64,000 bases of DNA from Crocosphaera chwakensis CCY0110 (GCF_000169335.1 NZ_AAXW01000014.1:62001-126000), one strand, 5' to 3'. Shown: positions 24,216 to 33,510, counted from the first letter of the stretch. The notes: generated from the sequence alone by a model not told the origin. Translations and numbers: made by a program.

Positions 24216-24254
24216 CCCCAACTACTTGCTAAGGTAATATTGTTGGGGTTTTCT
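24216..24254 (+). terminator. Orphan terminator-like hairpin
   Basis: CCCCAAC, 19-base loop, GTTGGGG, TTTTCT on the plus strand. The nearest plus-strand gene upstream ends 2.3 kb away, so it does not serve a visible gene; it may end a small RNA or stop readthrough. Confidence 0.5.
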
Positions 24255-24395
24255 ACCTTTAAAAAATACTGTTCTTGATACACAGGTTTTTAACTGTGTG
24301 GTTAGGGATAAAATCTACTAAAATAGCGATCGCGCAACAGTATAACTCTTGGCTACGTCTAAGTATTCATAACTTTATAAATTATTCCTATAAAA

Positions 24396-25439
24396 ATGAA
24401 ATTTCAAGAAATCGTTGAAAAACTGGAACCTTTAGTCAGTGAACACAGTTTAACCGCTAATGAAAATAATAACCCTGAAATTACAGGGGTTGCGTCCGTT
24501 AACGAAGCTCAAATCCAACAGTTAAGTTATATTGAAGGTGCTAAGTTTGCTACTATGGTGTCCCAAACGGCAGCCAGTGCTTTGATTTTGCCCTGTGACG
24601 AGGGGTTACAGCAAGAAGCGACCAAAAAAGGTCTTGCTTGGTTATCCACCCCAGAACCCCGTTTAACTTTTGCTCACGCCATCAGACTTTTTTATATCCC
24701 CTTTAAACCTTCCCCTGGTATTCACGAAACCGCCGTTATTGATCCCAGTGTTACCCTTGGAAACGATGTTTATATTGGCCCTCATGTCATCATTCAACAG
24801 GGGGTTAAAATTGGGGATAATGCTTGTATTCAGGGAAATGTGGTTATTTATCCTCAAGTGGTGATCGGCGATCGCACCTTACTCCACGCTAATTGTACCA
24901 TTCACGAACGGGCCCAAATTGGCAACGATTGTGTGATTCACAGTGGGGCCGTTATTGGGGCCGAAGGGTTTGGCTTTGTGCCTACCCCCGAAGGTTGGTT
25001 TAAGATGGAACAGTCCGGTTATGTCATCTTAGAGGATGGGGTGGAAATCGGTTGTAATAGTGCAGTTGATCGCCCTGCGGTGGGAACCACTCGCATTGGC
25101 CGTAATACTAAGCTGGATAATTTAGTGCATATTGCCCATAATTGTCAAATTGGAGAAAATTGCGTCATGGCCTCTCAAGTTGGCTTAGCTGGTGGTGTTA
25201 CCTTGGGTAAACGGGTAATATTAGCGGGGCAAGTGGGTGTGGCTAACCAAGCTAAAATCGGAGATGGAGCGATCGCTACAGCACAAACAGGTATTCCTAA
25301 CGATGTGGCTGCAGGGGAAATTGTTTCGAGTAGTCCTGCTGTTCCTAATAAGTTATATTTAAAAGCATCTGCTATTTATAAGAAGCTTCCTGAGATGTAC
25401 CAAACATTGAAACGGTTACAGAAAAAATTAGAAGAGTAA
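24396..25439 (+). CDS. lpxD: UDP-3-O-acylglucosamine N-acyltransferase
   Basis: 347 residues. An N-terminal uridine-binding domain (1-100) is followed by a left-handed beta helix of hexapeptide repeats (GNDVYIGPHVIIQQGVKIGD and on) with the LpxD landmarks HSGAVIGAEGFGFVP, VDRPAVGTTRIG and the catalytic-His segment LVHIAHNCQIGEN, then a C-terminal helix. It adds the N-linked acyl chain in lipid A synthesis at the cytoplasmic side. Its stop overlaps the start of the nucleotidyltransferase gene (TAATG). Confidence 0.94.
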   Translation: MKFQEIVEKLEPLVSEHSLTANENNNPEITGVASVNEAQIQQLSYIEGAKFATMVSQTAASALILPCDEGLQQEATKKGLAWLSTPEPRLTFAHAIRLFYIPFKPSPGIHETAVIDPSVTLGNDVYIGPHVIIQQGVKIGDNACIQGNVVIYPQVVIGDRTLLHANCTIHERAQIGNDCVIHSGAVIGAEGFGFVPTPEGWFKMEQSGYVILEDGVEIGCNSAVDRPAVGTTRIGRNTKLDNLVHIAHNCQIGENCVMASQVGLAGGVTLGKRVILAGQVGVANQAKIGDGAIATAQTGIPNDVAAGEIVSSSPAVPNKLYLKASAIYKKLPEMYQTLKRLQKKLEE

Positions 25440-25729
25440 TGAAATTAAAGCAAATACTTCAAGAAAAACGGGAAAACATTCTTAAAATTGCTGCTCAACA
25501 TGGTGCATTTAATATTCATATTTTTGGTTCTGTTGCTAGAGGAGAAGAAACACAAGATAGTGATATTGATTTTTTAGTAGAAATGGAATCAGGAAGAAAT
25601 TTATTAGATAGAATTGCCTTAATTCAAGACTTAGAAGATTATCTGGGTTATAAAGTTGATGTAGCAACGATTAAGAGTTTGCGAGACTATTTTAAAGAAA
25701 AAATCATTAAGGAGGCCATTCCTTTGTGA
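25439..25729 (+). CDS. mntA: MNT-type minimal nucleotidyltransferase (antitoxin of HEPN/MNT pair)
   Basis: 96 residues. The nucleotidyltransferase signature is complete: HIFGSVARGEETQDSDIDFL (GSxxxG and DxD), then DLEDYLGYKVDVATI. In HEPN/MNT modules this protein modifies the HEPN RNase with AMP and neutralises it. The start overlaps lpxD by one base and the end overlaps the HEPN frame by four. The partner is cut short, so this enzyme has probably lost its target. Transcription likely comes from the lpxD promoter. Confidence 0.88.
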   Translation: MKLKQILQEKRENILKIAAQHGAFNIHIFGSVARGEETQDSDIDFLVEMESGRNLLDRIALIQDLEDYLGYKVDVATIKSLRDYFKEKIIKEAIPL

Positions 25730-25860
25730 ATGATGATCATATTTATTTGATTGACATTTTAGACAGAATTGAACGCATTGAATCTTATACTTATGAAGGA
25801 AAGGAAACTTTTTACACCTCCTTATTAATTCAAGATAGAGTCATTTGCTATTTAGAATAA
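25726..25860 (+). pseudogene. hepT: Truncated HEPN (DUF86) toxin
   Basis: From GTG 25726 the frame gives 44 residues: NDDHIYLIDILDRIERIESY, EGKETFYTSLLIQDRVI, CYLE and stop. This is the first helix pair of HepT/DUF86 proteins, which are normally about 110 residues and carry the RNase motif Rx4-6H near the middle or end. That part is missing; the next gene on the other strand begins six bases later. A deletion probably removed it. Confidence 0.75.
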
Positions 25861-25866
25861 TTTTAT

Positions 25867-26160
25867 CTAAAGAATTTCAAATTCTTCTTCTGGTTGATTC
25901 ATTTCTTCTAAAGTTTGCCATCCTGGTTGCCACAAAGAACGATCTTTAAATTGTTGTGCATTGATCCAAAAACGAACCGTCTCATCACAAGAAGCGACCA
26001 TTTCTGCAAAAATAAATCTTCCTTGATTTTTTCGGTTAATTACTTGAAAATGTCGCCACCCCCATGTTTTTTGTTTTGCTGTCCATTTTGATCCTAATAA
26101 GTGAGGAAATTTTTGTTTTTTGGCCATTTTCTTAATAAGTAAATAATCATCTTGTTCCAT
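25867..26160 (-). CDS. TIGR02450-type Trp-rich protein
   Basis: 97 residues. The central part, GSKWTAKQKTWGWRHFQVIN, ending in RSLWQPGWQTL, has the spaced tryptophans of the small cyanobacterial/proteobacterial Trp-rich family TIGR02450, of unknown function. No signal peptide. Convergent with lpxD-mntA. Confidence 0.75.
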   Translation of the reverse strand: MEQDDYLLIKKMAKKQKFPHLLGSKWTAKQKTWGWRHFQVINRKNQGRFIFAEMVASCDETVRFWINAQQFKDRSLWQPGWQTLEEMNQPEEEFEIL

Positions 26161-26375
26161 TACTTATTATTAGTTTAACTCAAGATGAGTTAATAACTGA
26201 TCACTCATAACTCGCTAAATAGGGAACATCCTCCTCTCAACATACTTCTAAAACAGAATAGGAGTAATCCCTTGTGTCATCGATCAGTAGGTTAAAATCC
26301 CAACCTGGAGTCGACAATCAATGACTTCATAACTTTTAGCTTCTGACTTCTTGTTTGTGGTGTGTTGAGGTAATT

Positions 26376-27863
26376 ATGGCCAATAGTGTGAACAGAGTGT
26401 CTAATACATCTGGATTTCAACAAAAATCAGGTTCTCGTAAATACAAATCCCCTAAATACCATAACCAAATGGTAGGAACTAATCATTTACATAAACAAGG
26501 AAAAAATAAGGGATTTAGACCTCTCTTTAGGGGGATAATATGGGGAATGGGTTTTGGCTGTACTGCTGTAGTTTCAGCGACTGTGGGGGCCGCAATCACT
26601 CTATTTAGTCCCCTATCAGAGAATATTTTACCCCTAACCGAAAAGATAACAAATCCTTGGACAACCATCACTGAAACCTCTTCTAACGAGACATCTACAC
26701 CTTTGGTCGATAATACGTTGCTACAATATCGTTTATCTCGTCCCATTAATCTTTTAGTGTTAGGAATTGATCGGGTTTTAGATACACCTCCCGGAAGTCT
26801 TGGAGAGTTTGGAGGACGGAGTGACACAATTTTACTATTACGCTTCGACCCGACTGATAATTCCGTTAAAATGCTTTCAGTTCCTAGGGATAGTCGGGTG
26901 AATATTCCATCGGTAGGATACACTAAAATTAATGACGCTAATATTCATGGAGGCCCCGGTTTAGCTGCTAGGGTACTCAGTAAAACCCTCAATGATGTTC
27001 CTATTGATCGCTATGTTCGGGTGACGACGGATGCTTTCACAGAATTAGTCGACTTGGTAGGGGGGGTAGAAGTCTTTGTTCCTTACCCCATGCAGTATGA
27101 AGATAAAACCCAAAACCTGAACATTGATTTACAACCCGGTAGACAGATTCTTAACGGAGAACAAGCTGAACAATTTGCCCGTTTTCGTAAAGATAGTTAT
27201 GGTGATATCGGCCGAGTACAACGACAACAGATACTGCTCAAAGCCCTTCGTCAACGCATTACTAACCCGACTATTATACCTCGTATTCCCCAAGCCATCG
27301 GTTTAGTAGAAAAACATATCGACACGAATCTTACCTGGGAAGAAATGCTGGCTTTGGTTAATTTTGGTCGACAACTTGACCGAGATCAAGTGCAAATGGT
27401 CATGTTGCCCGGTCGTTTTAGTCAAGAACAAGAATTTGATAATCGTAGTTATTGGGTGATGTCAGAAACGGGACGGGATCAAGTAATGGAACAATATTTC
27501 GGGATTACTCCCCAATGGCAGTCTTCTCGTCATCGTTCCCCTAACCGTGTGAGAATTGCTCTACAAAACGCTACGGATGATCCTGGGTTAGCTAATCAAG
27601 TTAGGGAATACCTGGCTAAACAAGACATTCATAACGTTTATACTATCGCCGATGCGCCCCAATTATTACGAGAAACGGAGATTGTGGTGCAACAAGGGGA
27701 TTTTGAAGCAGCTAATTACTTGCAAACTATTTTAGGAATGGGTAGAGTAGAAGCCTCTTCGACAGGAGATTTAGATTCTCAATTGACCTTACGCATTGGC
27801 TTGGATGCTAAAGATTTACTCATAAAAGATAGTTTCCTGAAAACTTCTGAAACTACCGAATGA
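26376..27863 (+). CDS. LytR-CpsA-Psr (LCP) family glycopolymer transferase
   Basis: 495 residues from ATG 26376, with TTGAGGTAA upstream (the frame opens earlier with TTG). Basic cytoplasmic start, one transmembrane span (GIIWGMGFGCTAVVSATVGA), then the LCP domain: NLLVLGIDRV, GGRSDTILLLRFDP, MLSVPRDSRVNIP, and GDIGRVQRQQILLKAL, which hold the Asp/Arg residues that bind the polyprenyl diphosphate. A C-terminal LytR_C-type domain follows (RIALQNATDDPGLANQVREY). LCP enzymes attach polysaccharides to the cell wall. Overlaps the next gene by four bases. Confidence 0.92.
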   Translation: MANSVNRVSNTSGFQQKSGSRKYKSPKYHNQMVGTNHLHKQGKNKGFRPLFRGIIWGMGFGCTAVVSATVGAAITLFSPLSENILPLTEKITNPWTTITETSSNETSTPLVDNTLLQYRLSRPINLLVLGIDRVLDTPPGSLGEFGGRSDTILLLRFDPTDNSVKMLSVPRDSRVNIPSVGYTKINDANIHGGPGLAARVLSKTLNDVPIDRYVRVTTDAFTELVDLVGGVEVFVPYPMQYEDKTQNLNIDLQPGRQILNGEQAEQFARFRKDSYGDIGRVQRQQILLKALRQRITNPTIIPRIPQAIGLVEKHIDTNLTWEEMLALVNFGRQLDRDQVQMVMLPGRFSQEQEFDNRSYWVMSETGRDQVMEQYFGITPQWQSSRHRSPNRVRIALQNATDDPGLANQVREYLAKQDIHNVYTIADAPQLLRETEIVVQQGDFEAANYLQTILGMGRVEASSTGDLDSQLTLRIGLDAKDLLIKDSFLKTSETTE

Positions 27864-28405
27864 GAACTGGTAAGATAAAAAATAAAATGTCTAAACCCCT
27901 AAAAAACTTAGTATTTCGATTTTTAACTTTAGCAGGTTTAATTTTACTGGTTAGCCTTTGGATCTTACTAGATGCTCGTGTGGCGATCGCTCAAGATAAC
28001 ACGGTAAATTATACTTACGGAGAATTACAACAGGAAGATTTTTCTCATAAGAACTTACAAGGGGGCGTATTCGCAGCAGCAGATATGCGAGAAGCGAATT
28101 TTGAAGGGTCTAACCTCTCTTATAGCATTTTTACTGAAGGAATTCTCTTAGGGGCGAATTTGAAGGGGGTTGACTTGAGTTCATCATTACTTGATCGCGT
28201 AACGTTAGATTTTGCTGATCTCACTAATGCCATTTTAGTCGATGCGATCGCGACTCGAACCCGTTTTTATGATGCGACTATCACAGGGGCAGATTTTACT
28301 AATGCAGTGATTGATCGCTATCAAGTTTCTTTGATGTGTGAACGGGCCGAAGGGGTTAACCCGGTTACTGGGGTTTCAACACGGGATAGTTTAGGCTGTC
28401 GATAA
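27860..28405 (+). CDS. Exported pentapeptide-repeat protein
   Basis: 181 residues (or 172 from ATG 27887). An N-terminal signal/anchor (FLTLAGLILLVSLWILL, then ARVAIAQ) leads to pentapeptide repeats from about residue 65 to 150 (NFEGSNLSYSIFTEG and similar), then a C-terminal end with two Cys (LMCERAEGVNPVTG, LGCR) that is typical of thylakoid-lumen pentapeptide proteins. The ATGA overlap with the LCP gene suggests translational coupling. Confidence 0.88.
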   Translation: MRTGKIKNKMSKPLKNLVFRFLTLAGLILLVSLWILLDARVAIAQDNTVNYTYGELQQEDFSHKNLQGGVFAAADMREANFEGSNLSYSIFTEGILLGANLKGVDLSSSLLDRVTLDFADLTNAILVDAIATRTRFYDATITGADFTNAVIDRYQVSLMCERAEGVNPVTGVSTRDSLGCR

Positions 28406-28444
28406 CTTATCATTAGAGTTAAGTTGTTTTAAAGCATCATTATT

Positions 28445-29180
28445 ATGTATCAAACCGATGCCCTAAATGATCCTAAAAAGGTTCTTCCTACCATGTATGA
28501 TCTCCCTAGTGAAGATCCCGATGAACCTGGTTTGCCTGACGAGTTTCATGAATTTCCAACCTTATCTACTCAGAAAGACATTTCATCCTGCTAATTATTC
28601 TCCTGATGAAGTGTTTATTGCTACGGATATGAACCTTTATTCTGATGTGCGTCATACGGGTTGGTATAAGCATCCCGACTGGTTTGCAGTAGTAGGGGTT
28701 GATCGCTTATACGAACAACAGGATATGAGGTTGAGTTATGTAGTCTGGCAAGAAGGGATTAACCCCTTTGTGGTAGTAGAATTACTATCACCAAGAACAG
28801 AAAAAGAAGACTTAGGACAAACTTTACGAAAAGCAGAAAATCCCCCCACTAAATGGGAGGTTTATGAGCGAATTTTACGGGTTCCTTATTATATTGTTTT
28901 TGACCGTTATACGGATCAATTAAGGGCATTTCAGTTAACAGGAAGTCATTACAGAGAATTAGAATTAATTGAATCTCGGATTTGGATAGAGGATATCGGC
29001 TTAGGGTTAGGACTTTGGCAAGGTTCTTATGAAGGAATAGAAAGACTATGGTTACGCTGGTATGATCGTAATAGAAATTGGATTGCTACCCCTGAAGAAA
29101 TAGCAAAACAAGAAAAATTAAGGGCAGATAAATTAGCCCAGAAACTTATTGATATGGGAATTGATCCAGAAGAGATTTAA
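28445..29180 (+). pseudogene. Uma2-family endonuclease-like gene with +1 frameshift
   Basis: The natural ATG is at 28445, reading MYQTDALNDPKKVLPTMYDL, then PSEDPDEPGLPDEFHEF; after that the frame fails (stop 14 codons on), while the frame one base over continues NFQPYLLRKTF and runs to 29180 through HPDWFAVVGVDRLYEQ, NPFVVVELLSPRTEKEDLGQ and a charged C-terminal tail. One extra base at 28553-28557 (TTTCCAACC) explains it. Uma2 proteins have a PD-(D/E)XK nuclease fold; real function is unclear. A late-start product is possible but would lack the first 35 residues. Confidence 0.78.
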
Positions 29181-29239
29181 AGTAAAGTCAGTCAACCATT
29201 AAGTCTCCAAAATAAAAATAGCCATCTTGAGAACAGAAT

Positions 29240-30373
29240 TTAGATTTTTTGTCCCCCAATAAGCAAGGCCCCTTCAAAGAACTCAGAAGACGGGGTAATT
29301 TTTTGCAAAAGACTTCCTTGGGTACTTAAACCTGCTTCTTCAACATAAGTTGCTAATTTTTCCATGCTGGCGTTACCGACATACCATTCATTGTTACCGT
29401 GGATGTCTAATTCACGCCATAACTTTTGGAAGATATTCGTCGGGGACATATAAGTTCCACCCTCCATGTGGGCCATGATTCCCCCAGGAGACAATAAACG
29501 AGAACATTCTAAAATGACTTTGCGCCTGATGCCATTGGGTAATTCATGAAAAACAATATTACTGACAATCAGATCAAAACTACCATCGCCAAAAGTCGTA
29601 TGACTGGCATCCATTTGATGGTAATAAATAGGTAAGTCAAGGGCAACAGATACAGCGTGTCCGCAACGCAGCATACTAGAAGAGATATCTATACCATGAA
29701 CTTCTGCGTCGGGAAACTCTATAGCCATCGCTATGGTTGAACCACCAGCAGAACACCCCATATCTAAAATTCGCCGGGGCTTAAAATTAGGAAAACGTTC
29801 AGATAAATAGTTCACCATACGGCTTAATCTTCCGCCTCCTAAGCTATAACTACGAACCGTAGGAGATGATTGACCCATAATACTCGTCCCTATATCCCAG
29901 ACGCAGCCTAAAAATTGTTCTTCCCAGTCATTGGTAGCAATATAAGGAGACCAATGAAAATTAGGACGACTGACATAGGTCGGTATTTCTAGTTCAGGGT
30001 TAAGGTTGAGACGCTCTTTTGCTGTATTTTCCCAGTTTTTCATTCTTTGTTGATACTCTAAGTCCCCCTGGATATCTGCACGAGCTGCATTGAAAGCAAA
30101 ACCAGCAGGATCGGTTCGCATCTTTCCCAATTCTTTAACTAAATCATTAGCTAATAAGTGGCGACGAATTTGACCGTAGGTTGGATTTTTTCCTGTTGTG
30201 GTTGTCCATTTCTCAACTTCTGTCTTGACTAACTCAGCAACCTGATAAAAAACTGATTTAGCAGCACTATATTTTTCGATCCCCTGTTGAAATAGTTCTT
30301 TTCCTTCATCCGAAATTTTTGGGTATAAGTGTTCAATTGGTGTTTTGAAGTTCGTTGCCTCAACCACTTTCAT
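29240..30373 (-). CDS. Class I SAM-dependent methyltransferase
   Basis: 377 residues. The N-terminal 195 residues are a helical region without a match I know (PTYGQIRRHLLANDLVKELG); the methyltransferase core follows: ILDMGCSAGGSTIAMAIEFP, AEVHGIDISSSMLRCGH, DGSFDLIVSNIVFHELP, and RLLSPGGIMAHMEGGTY. The substrate is not readable. It is the third gene on the minus strand after the epimerase and an unknown protein; the gap in front of it is 240 bases, so it may have its own promoter. Confidence 0.85.
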   Translation of the reverse strand: MKVVEATNFKTPIEHLYPKISDEGKELFQQGIEKYSAAKSVFYQVAELVKTEVEKWTTTTGKNPTYGQIRRHLLANDLVKELGKMRTDPAGFAFNAARADIQGDLEYQQRMKNWENTAKERLNLNPELEIPTYVSRPNFHWSPYIATNDWEEQFLGCVWDIGTSIMGQSSPTVRSYSLGGGRLSRMVNYLSERFPNFKPRRILDMGCSAGGSTIAMAIEFPDAEVHGIDISSSMLRCGHAVSVALDLPIYYHQMDASHTTFGDGSFDLIVSNIVFHELPNGIRRKVILECSRLLSPGGIMAHMEGGTYMSPTNIFQKLWRELDIHGNNEWYVGNASMEKLATYVEEAGLSTQGSLLQKITPSSEFFEGALLIGGQKI

Positions 30374-30613
30374 TGTTCTACCTTAATATAACGATAAGTT
30401 AGGGATCTATACGTTCAAGAATATTTCCCGTTTATTAAGCTTAGCTGATTTTTTAAGTTGTCTAACTCGGTACAACCCACAAAACTTTTGTTCCTTAATT
30501 AATAAATAAAGTCTTATAATAACCACAAGTTTGGGCTAGTTAAAAGAAACAAATTTTAAACAGTTCAGTAAGTAACTAATATCATAATTTTTCTTGTCCT
30601 TTTTGAATATAGA

Positions 30614-31384
30614 TTAACTTTTTTTGTTGGTAATGTCTGCTTGTTCATTAAAAGTATAATCATCCCAAACATTTTTACTATCATCACCAGGTTTTTGAAA
30701 CACATAGGTACGGTTAGGCATTGATTTGAAATACTCTTTATCAAACCAAAGACCAGTAAGGGTAGACTGATAGGGTTCACCTACCTGTTGAATTTGGATA
30801 GCACCAGTTTTTTCATCAACAGTAATTAAGTGTCCTGTAAGTCCATAAATAACTTTTCCAGGAAAAATATTACGACGAGAAGCAGTTTCTGATGGGGGTT
30901 TCATAATACCCCGATAAAATTGATCCCGCTCTTGTGGAGGAACACCAGCCATTGCATCTTTAATAGCCTGTTGGGTTGAGTCAGTTCGATATAAATCAGC
31001 AAGTTTCATAGGATCAGTTTCTGCTTCATGATTATTTCTTTTTTGATTTTCTACCACAATATCCCAAGGAACAAATATAACTTCTATTGTATTAATATGG
31101 GTTTGTAATTGCTTGATAATTTCTTCTCTATTGGTCACAGGAGGTTCATTGAGAAGTTTTAACATAATTAAAAAAATGCGCTCTCCTTTATTTAGGTTTT
31201 CACTATTCTTAATTTTGTCAAAAATTTTCTCGACTCTTTCTTGACTAGCTGAAGGAATATGTTGTTTTAACTTTTTCCAATCGATATTACTTTTTGGAGA
31301 AAGATAAGCATCAGACAAAAATTGAGCTATTTCTAACCAAATATTATGTCTAGGATCTGTCCATTTTTGTTCTTCTAAGTGCAT
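30614..31384 (-). CDS. Unknown conserved-looking protein next to methyltransferase and epimerase
   Basis: 256 residues from ATG 31384, chosen because AAGGAGC stands seven bases upstream; an ATG ten codons earlier lacks a ribosome site. No signal peptide or membrane span. The N-terminal half is helical and charged (LKQHIPSASQERVEKIFDKI), the C-terminal half beta-rich (KVIYGLTGHLITVDEKTGAI, then LTGLWFDKEYF). I recognise no family. The gene lies 54 bases after the epimerase gene and 240 bases before the methyltransferase gene. Confidence 0.75.
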   Translation of the reverse strand: MHLEEQKWTDPRHNIWLEIAQFLSDAYLSPKSNIDWKKLKQHIPSASQERVEKIFDKIKNSENLNKGERIFLIMLKLLNEPPVTNREEIIKQLQTHINTIEVIFVPWDIVVENQKRNNHEAETDPMKLADLYRTDSTQQAIKDAMAGVPPQERDQFYRGIMKPPSETASRRNIFPGKVIYGLTGHLITVDEKTGAIQIQQVGEPYQSTLTGLWFDKEYFKSMPNRTYVFQKPGDDSKNVWDDYTFNEQADITNKKS

Positions 31385-31438
31385 CGTTTTGCTCCTTAAT
31401 TCCAAAATAATCAATAAGTTTTTAATATTGTTGTCAGT

Positions 31439-32305
31439 TTAAACTAAAGTATCATCATAAATAAACTTATACCCTTCCTGTTTGATTTTACTGTTATCTA
31501 CACGAGCATTTAAAGCACTAAAAGGAGGTTTACTATCATCCCAAGAAACTCGCTCTAATTGTTGGCGATCGCAGATTAGATCACACAACTCTTTGCTGGT
31601 TAATTTCACGTCATTAACTAAATTATAAACTCCATGACATCCTTTTTTGTTGATAAATTCAACAGCAGAAACAACATCATCTAAATGTATCCAAGCAACA
31701 TAATTACTTCCATCTCCTGGTAATATTTTTCCTGCCATTCTTCCTATTCTTTTATCTAACTCTCTCTTCGGCCCGTAAATACCACCTAACCGTAACAAAC
31801 AAACGTTAATATCGTCTCGGTTTAATTCTAAAACAATCTTTTCTGCTTCAACTAAAACTTTATTATAATCACTCTCAGTATATAAGGATGAATTTTCATC
31901 TACCCATTCCCCTTTTTTATCACCATAAACGGAACCGCTACTAAGATAAATTACCTGTTTAACTGTTGAATTACTTGTTAATGCTGTTACTAAATTTTTA
32001 GCTGTAGGCAAATAGGTTTGTGCATAAGCTTCTGCATCAACTTGGCGATCGCTTATTGGGGCAATACTGACTAAAATTGTCTCTTGATTGTTAATAACTT
32101 TTTCTACCGCTTCTAATTCATCTCCTCTCATCACAATGGAACGATGGGTAATAGTTTCTAAGTCTGAAATCTTTTCTTCTCTGGTGGTAGTTCCTGTGAC
32201 ATAATAACCTTTTTCATACCAATAACTTGCCACTGCTTTACCCACATAACCACAACCCATTACTGTTACTTTTTTACCTAGATTTTGCTGTTGCTGCTCT
32301 GTCAT
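31439..32305 (-). CDS. NAD(P)-dependent epimerase / SDR family protein
   Basis: 288 residues. The Rossmann start VTVMGCGYVGKAVASYWYEK and the block QVIYLSSGSVYGDKKG with CLLRLGGIYGP are those of extended SDR enzymes of the YeeZ-like type; VAWIHLDDVVSAVEF follows. The usual Tyr-x3-Lys pair is seen as YTESDYNKVLVEAE, with Y and K in register. Substrate unknown. First gene of a minus-strand group with an unknown protein and a methyltransferase. Confidence 0.85.
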   Translation of the reverse strand: MTEQQQQNLGKKVTVMGCGYVGKAVASYWYEKGYYVTGTTTREEKISDLETITHRSIVMRGDELEAVEKVINNQETILVSIAPISDRQVDAEAYAQTYLPTAKNLVTALTSNSTVKQVIYLSSGSVYGDKKGEWVDENSSLYTESDYNKVLVEAEKIVLELNRDDINVCLLRLGGIYGPKRELDKRIGRMAGKILPGDGSNYVAWIHLDDVVSAVEFINKKGCHGVYNLVNDVKLTSKELCDLICDRQQLERVSWDDSKPPFSALNARVDNSKIKQEGYKFIYDDTLV

Positions 32306-32822
32306 AAGGGGTTTAAATGTGCTATTATTGCGTTAAAATTTTTTCTTGTTTTCCGTTACTATAACAGGACTTTTTGAAGATAGCAAAGATTAAAATGATT
32401 GACTTACCCATCTCTTAAATTTAATTAAGTAAAACTTATTAAAAATATTAATTTATATTTAATATCTTGATTGAAATTTTCCTGTTACAAACATTAACAA
32501 AATTTTCTTTTTCTCTGATTTTGCTCAAATTTGCTAGATTGTTGACTTTTGCGTATTTTCATTTTATAGTAATTATGGTATAGAGTTGGGATTATTATAA
32601 GTAAAATTATTTATAAAGTCTAGAACCTAGACATAAACTGGGTTATAAAATTAAAACATTTTCGCAATCGCTTCAATCTTAACTACTTTAAACTACTTTA
32701 AGCAAATTTTTAAACTAGAATAAATAAACTATAAATAAGGTTTGTAAACTTATCTTGACAAAAACAGGATATATATTAATTCTGAGGTTAACTTTATAAA
32801 TTATAAGAGGAGAACATCAAAA
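32306..32822. other. 517-base AT-rich gap, no gene
   Basis: Divergent promoters for the epimerase and the Uma2 gene must lie here. A TTGACA box at 32755-32760 precedes the Uma2 gene, but the match for the -10 box (ATTAAT) is at a short distance. A small direct repeat (AACTACTTTAA twice) lies at about 32679-32700. I see no open frame with coding character. Confidence 0.45.
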
Positions 32823-33389
32823 ATGGTTCAATTAGCAACGAAACGCTATTCCTTTGAAGAATATTTAACCTATGATGACGGAACAGATAATAAGTATGAA
32901 TTAGTCAATGGAGAATTGAAACTTATACCCACAGCGAGTGGATTTCATGCTTTAATTTTACATTTAATTTTTAAGGTTTTAGACCAAGAAATTGACAAAA
33001 TTAAACAACGATTGAAAGTGATGCCAGGAACTGTAGGAGTAAGGACTGCAAAAAACAAATCAAGAATTCCTGATTTAATTATTTTATCAGAAACTCAGTG
33101 TCAAGAAATAAGAGAAATGTCCACAGCCGTTTTAGAATCGCCTCCCCTTTTAGCGGTAGAAATAGTGAGTCCTAATAATTCTGATGATGACTATCGTTAT
33201 AAACGTTCTGAATATGCGGTCAGAGAAATTCCTGAATATTGGATTATTGATCCAGAGGCAAAAAAAGTCTCAATTTTGTTGTTAGTTTCTGGATTTTACG
33301 AAGTCACAGAGTTTACTGAAGAACAAGAAATTAAATCTTCTCTTTTTCCTGAATTAAAGTTAACAGTTAAGCAAATATTTGAAGTGTAA
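32823..33389 (+). CDS. Uma2-family putative restriction endonuclease
   Basis: 188 residues, with an excellent ribosome site (AGAGGAGA). The DUF820/Uma2 pattern is complete: YSFEEYLTYDDGTDNKYELV with NGELKLIP, SRIPDLIIL, LLAVEIVSPNNSDDDYRYKR and PEYWIIDPEAK, holding the D, E and K of a PD-(D/E)XK centre. These proteins are abundant in cyanobacteria and have no settled function. Unlike the one at 28445 the frame is intact. Confidence 0.88.
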   Translation: MVQLATKRYSFEEYLTYDDGTDNKYELVNGELKLIPTASGFHALILHLIFKVLDQEIDKIKQRLKVMPGTVGVRTAKNKSRIPDLIILSETQCQEIREMSTAVLESPPLLAVEIVSPNNSDDDYRYKRSEYAVREIPEYWIIDPEAKKVSILLLVSGFYEVTEFTEEQEIKSSLFPELKLTVKQIFEV

Positions 33390-33471
33390 TAAAACAATTA
33401 ATATTAAGACAAAAAGCTAGTGTAATTTAAGTAGTGAAAATTTATTCATTATAATATTATAATGATGGAAA

Positions 33472-33501
33472 ACCCCAACCATAACAAGATTTCGTTGGGG
33501 T
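33472..33501. terminator. Terminator between Uma2 and TPR genes
   Basis: Plus strand ACCCCAAC, 14 bases, GTTGGGGT; on the minus strand the stem is followed by TTTTCC. It probably serves the TPR gene on the minus strand and may also stop the Uma2 transcript. Confidence 0.7.
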
Positions 33502-33510
33502 ATTTCAGAA

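Larger units (their letters stand above)
24004..24395. other. Gap between kinase and lpxD genes with repeats and an orphan terminator
   Basis: The 392 bases hold three tandem copies of a 26-bp unit (24076-24150), a terminator-like hairpin on the plus strand (24216-24254) that no gene precedes, and a HIP1-like GCGATCGCGC near 24327. A small RNA ending at the hairpin is possible, but there is no direct sign of a promoter. Confidence 0.4.

Noticed and set aside
24670..24864. Overlapping frames on both strands within lpxD
   Set aside because: Shadows caused by the periodic hexapeptide-repeat codons of lpxD.
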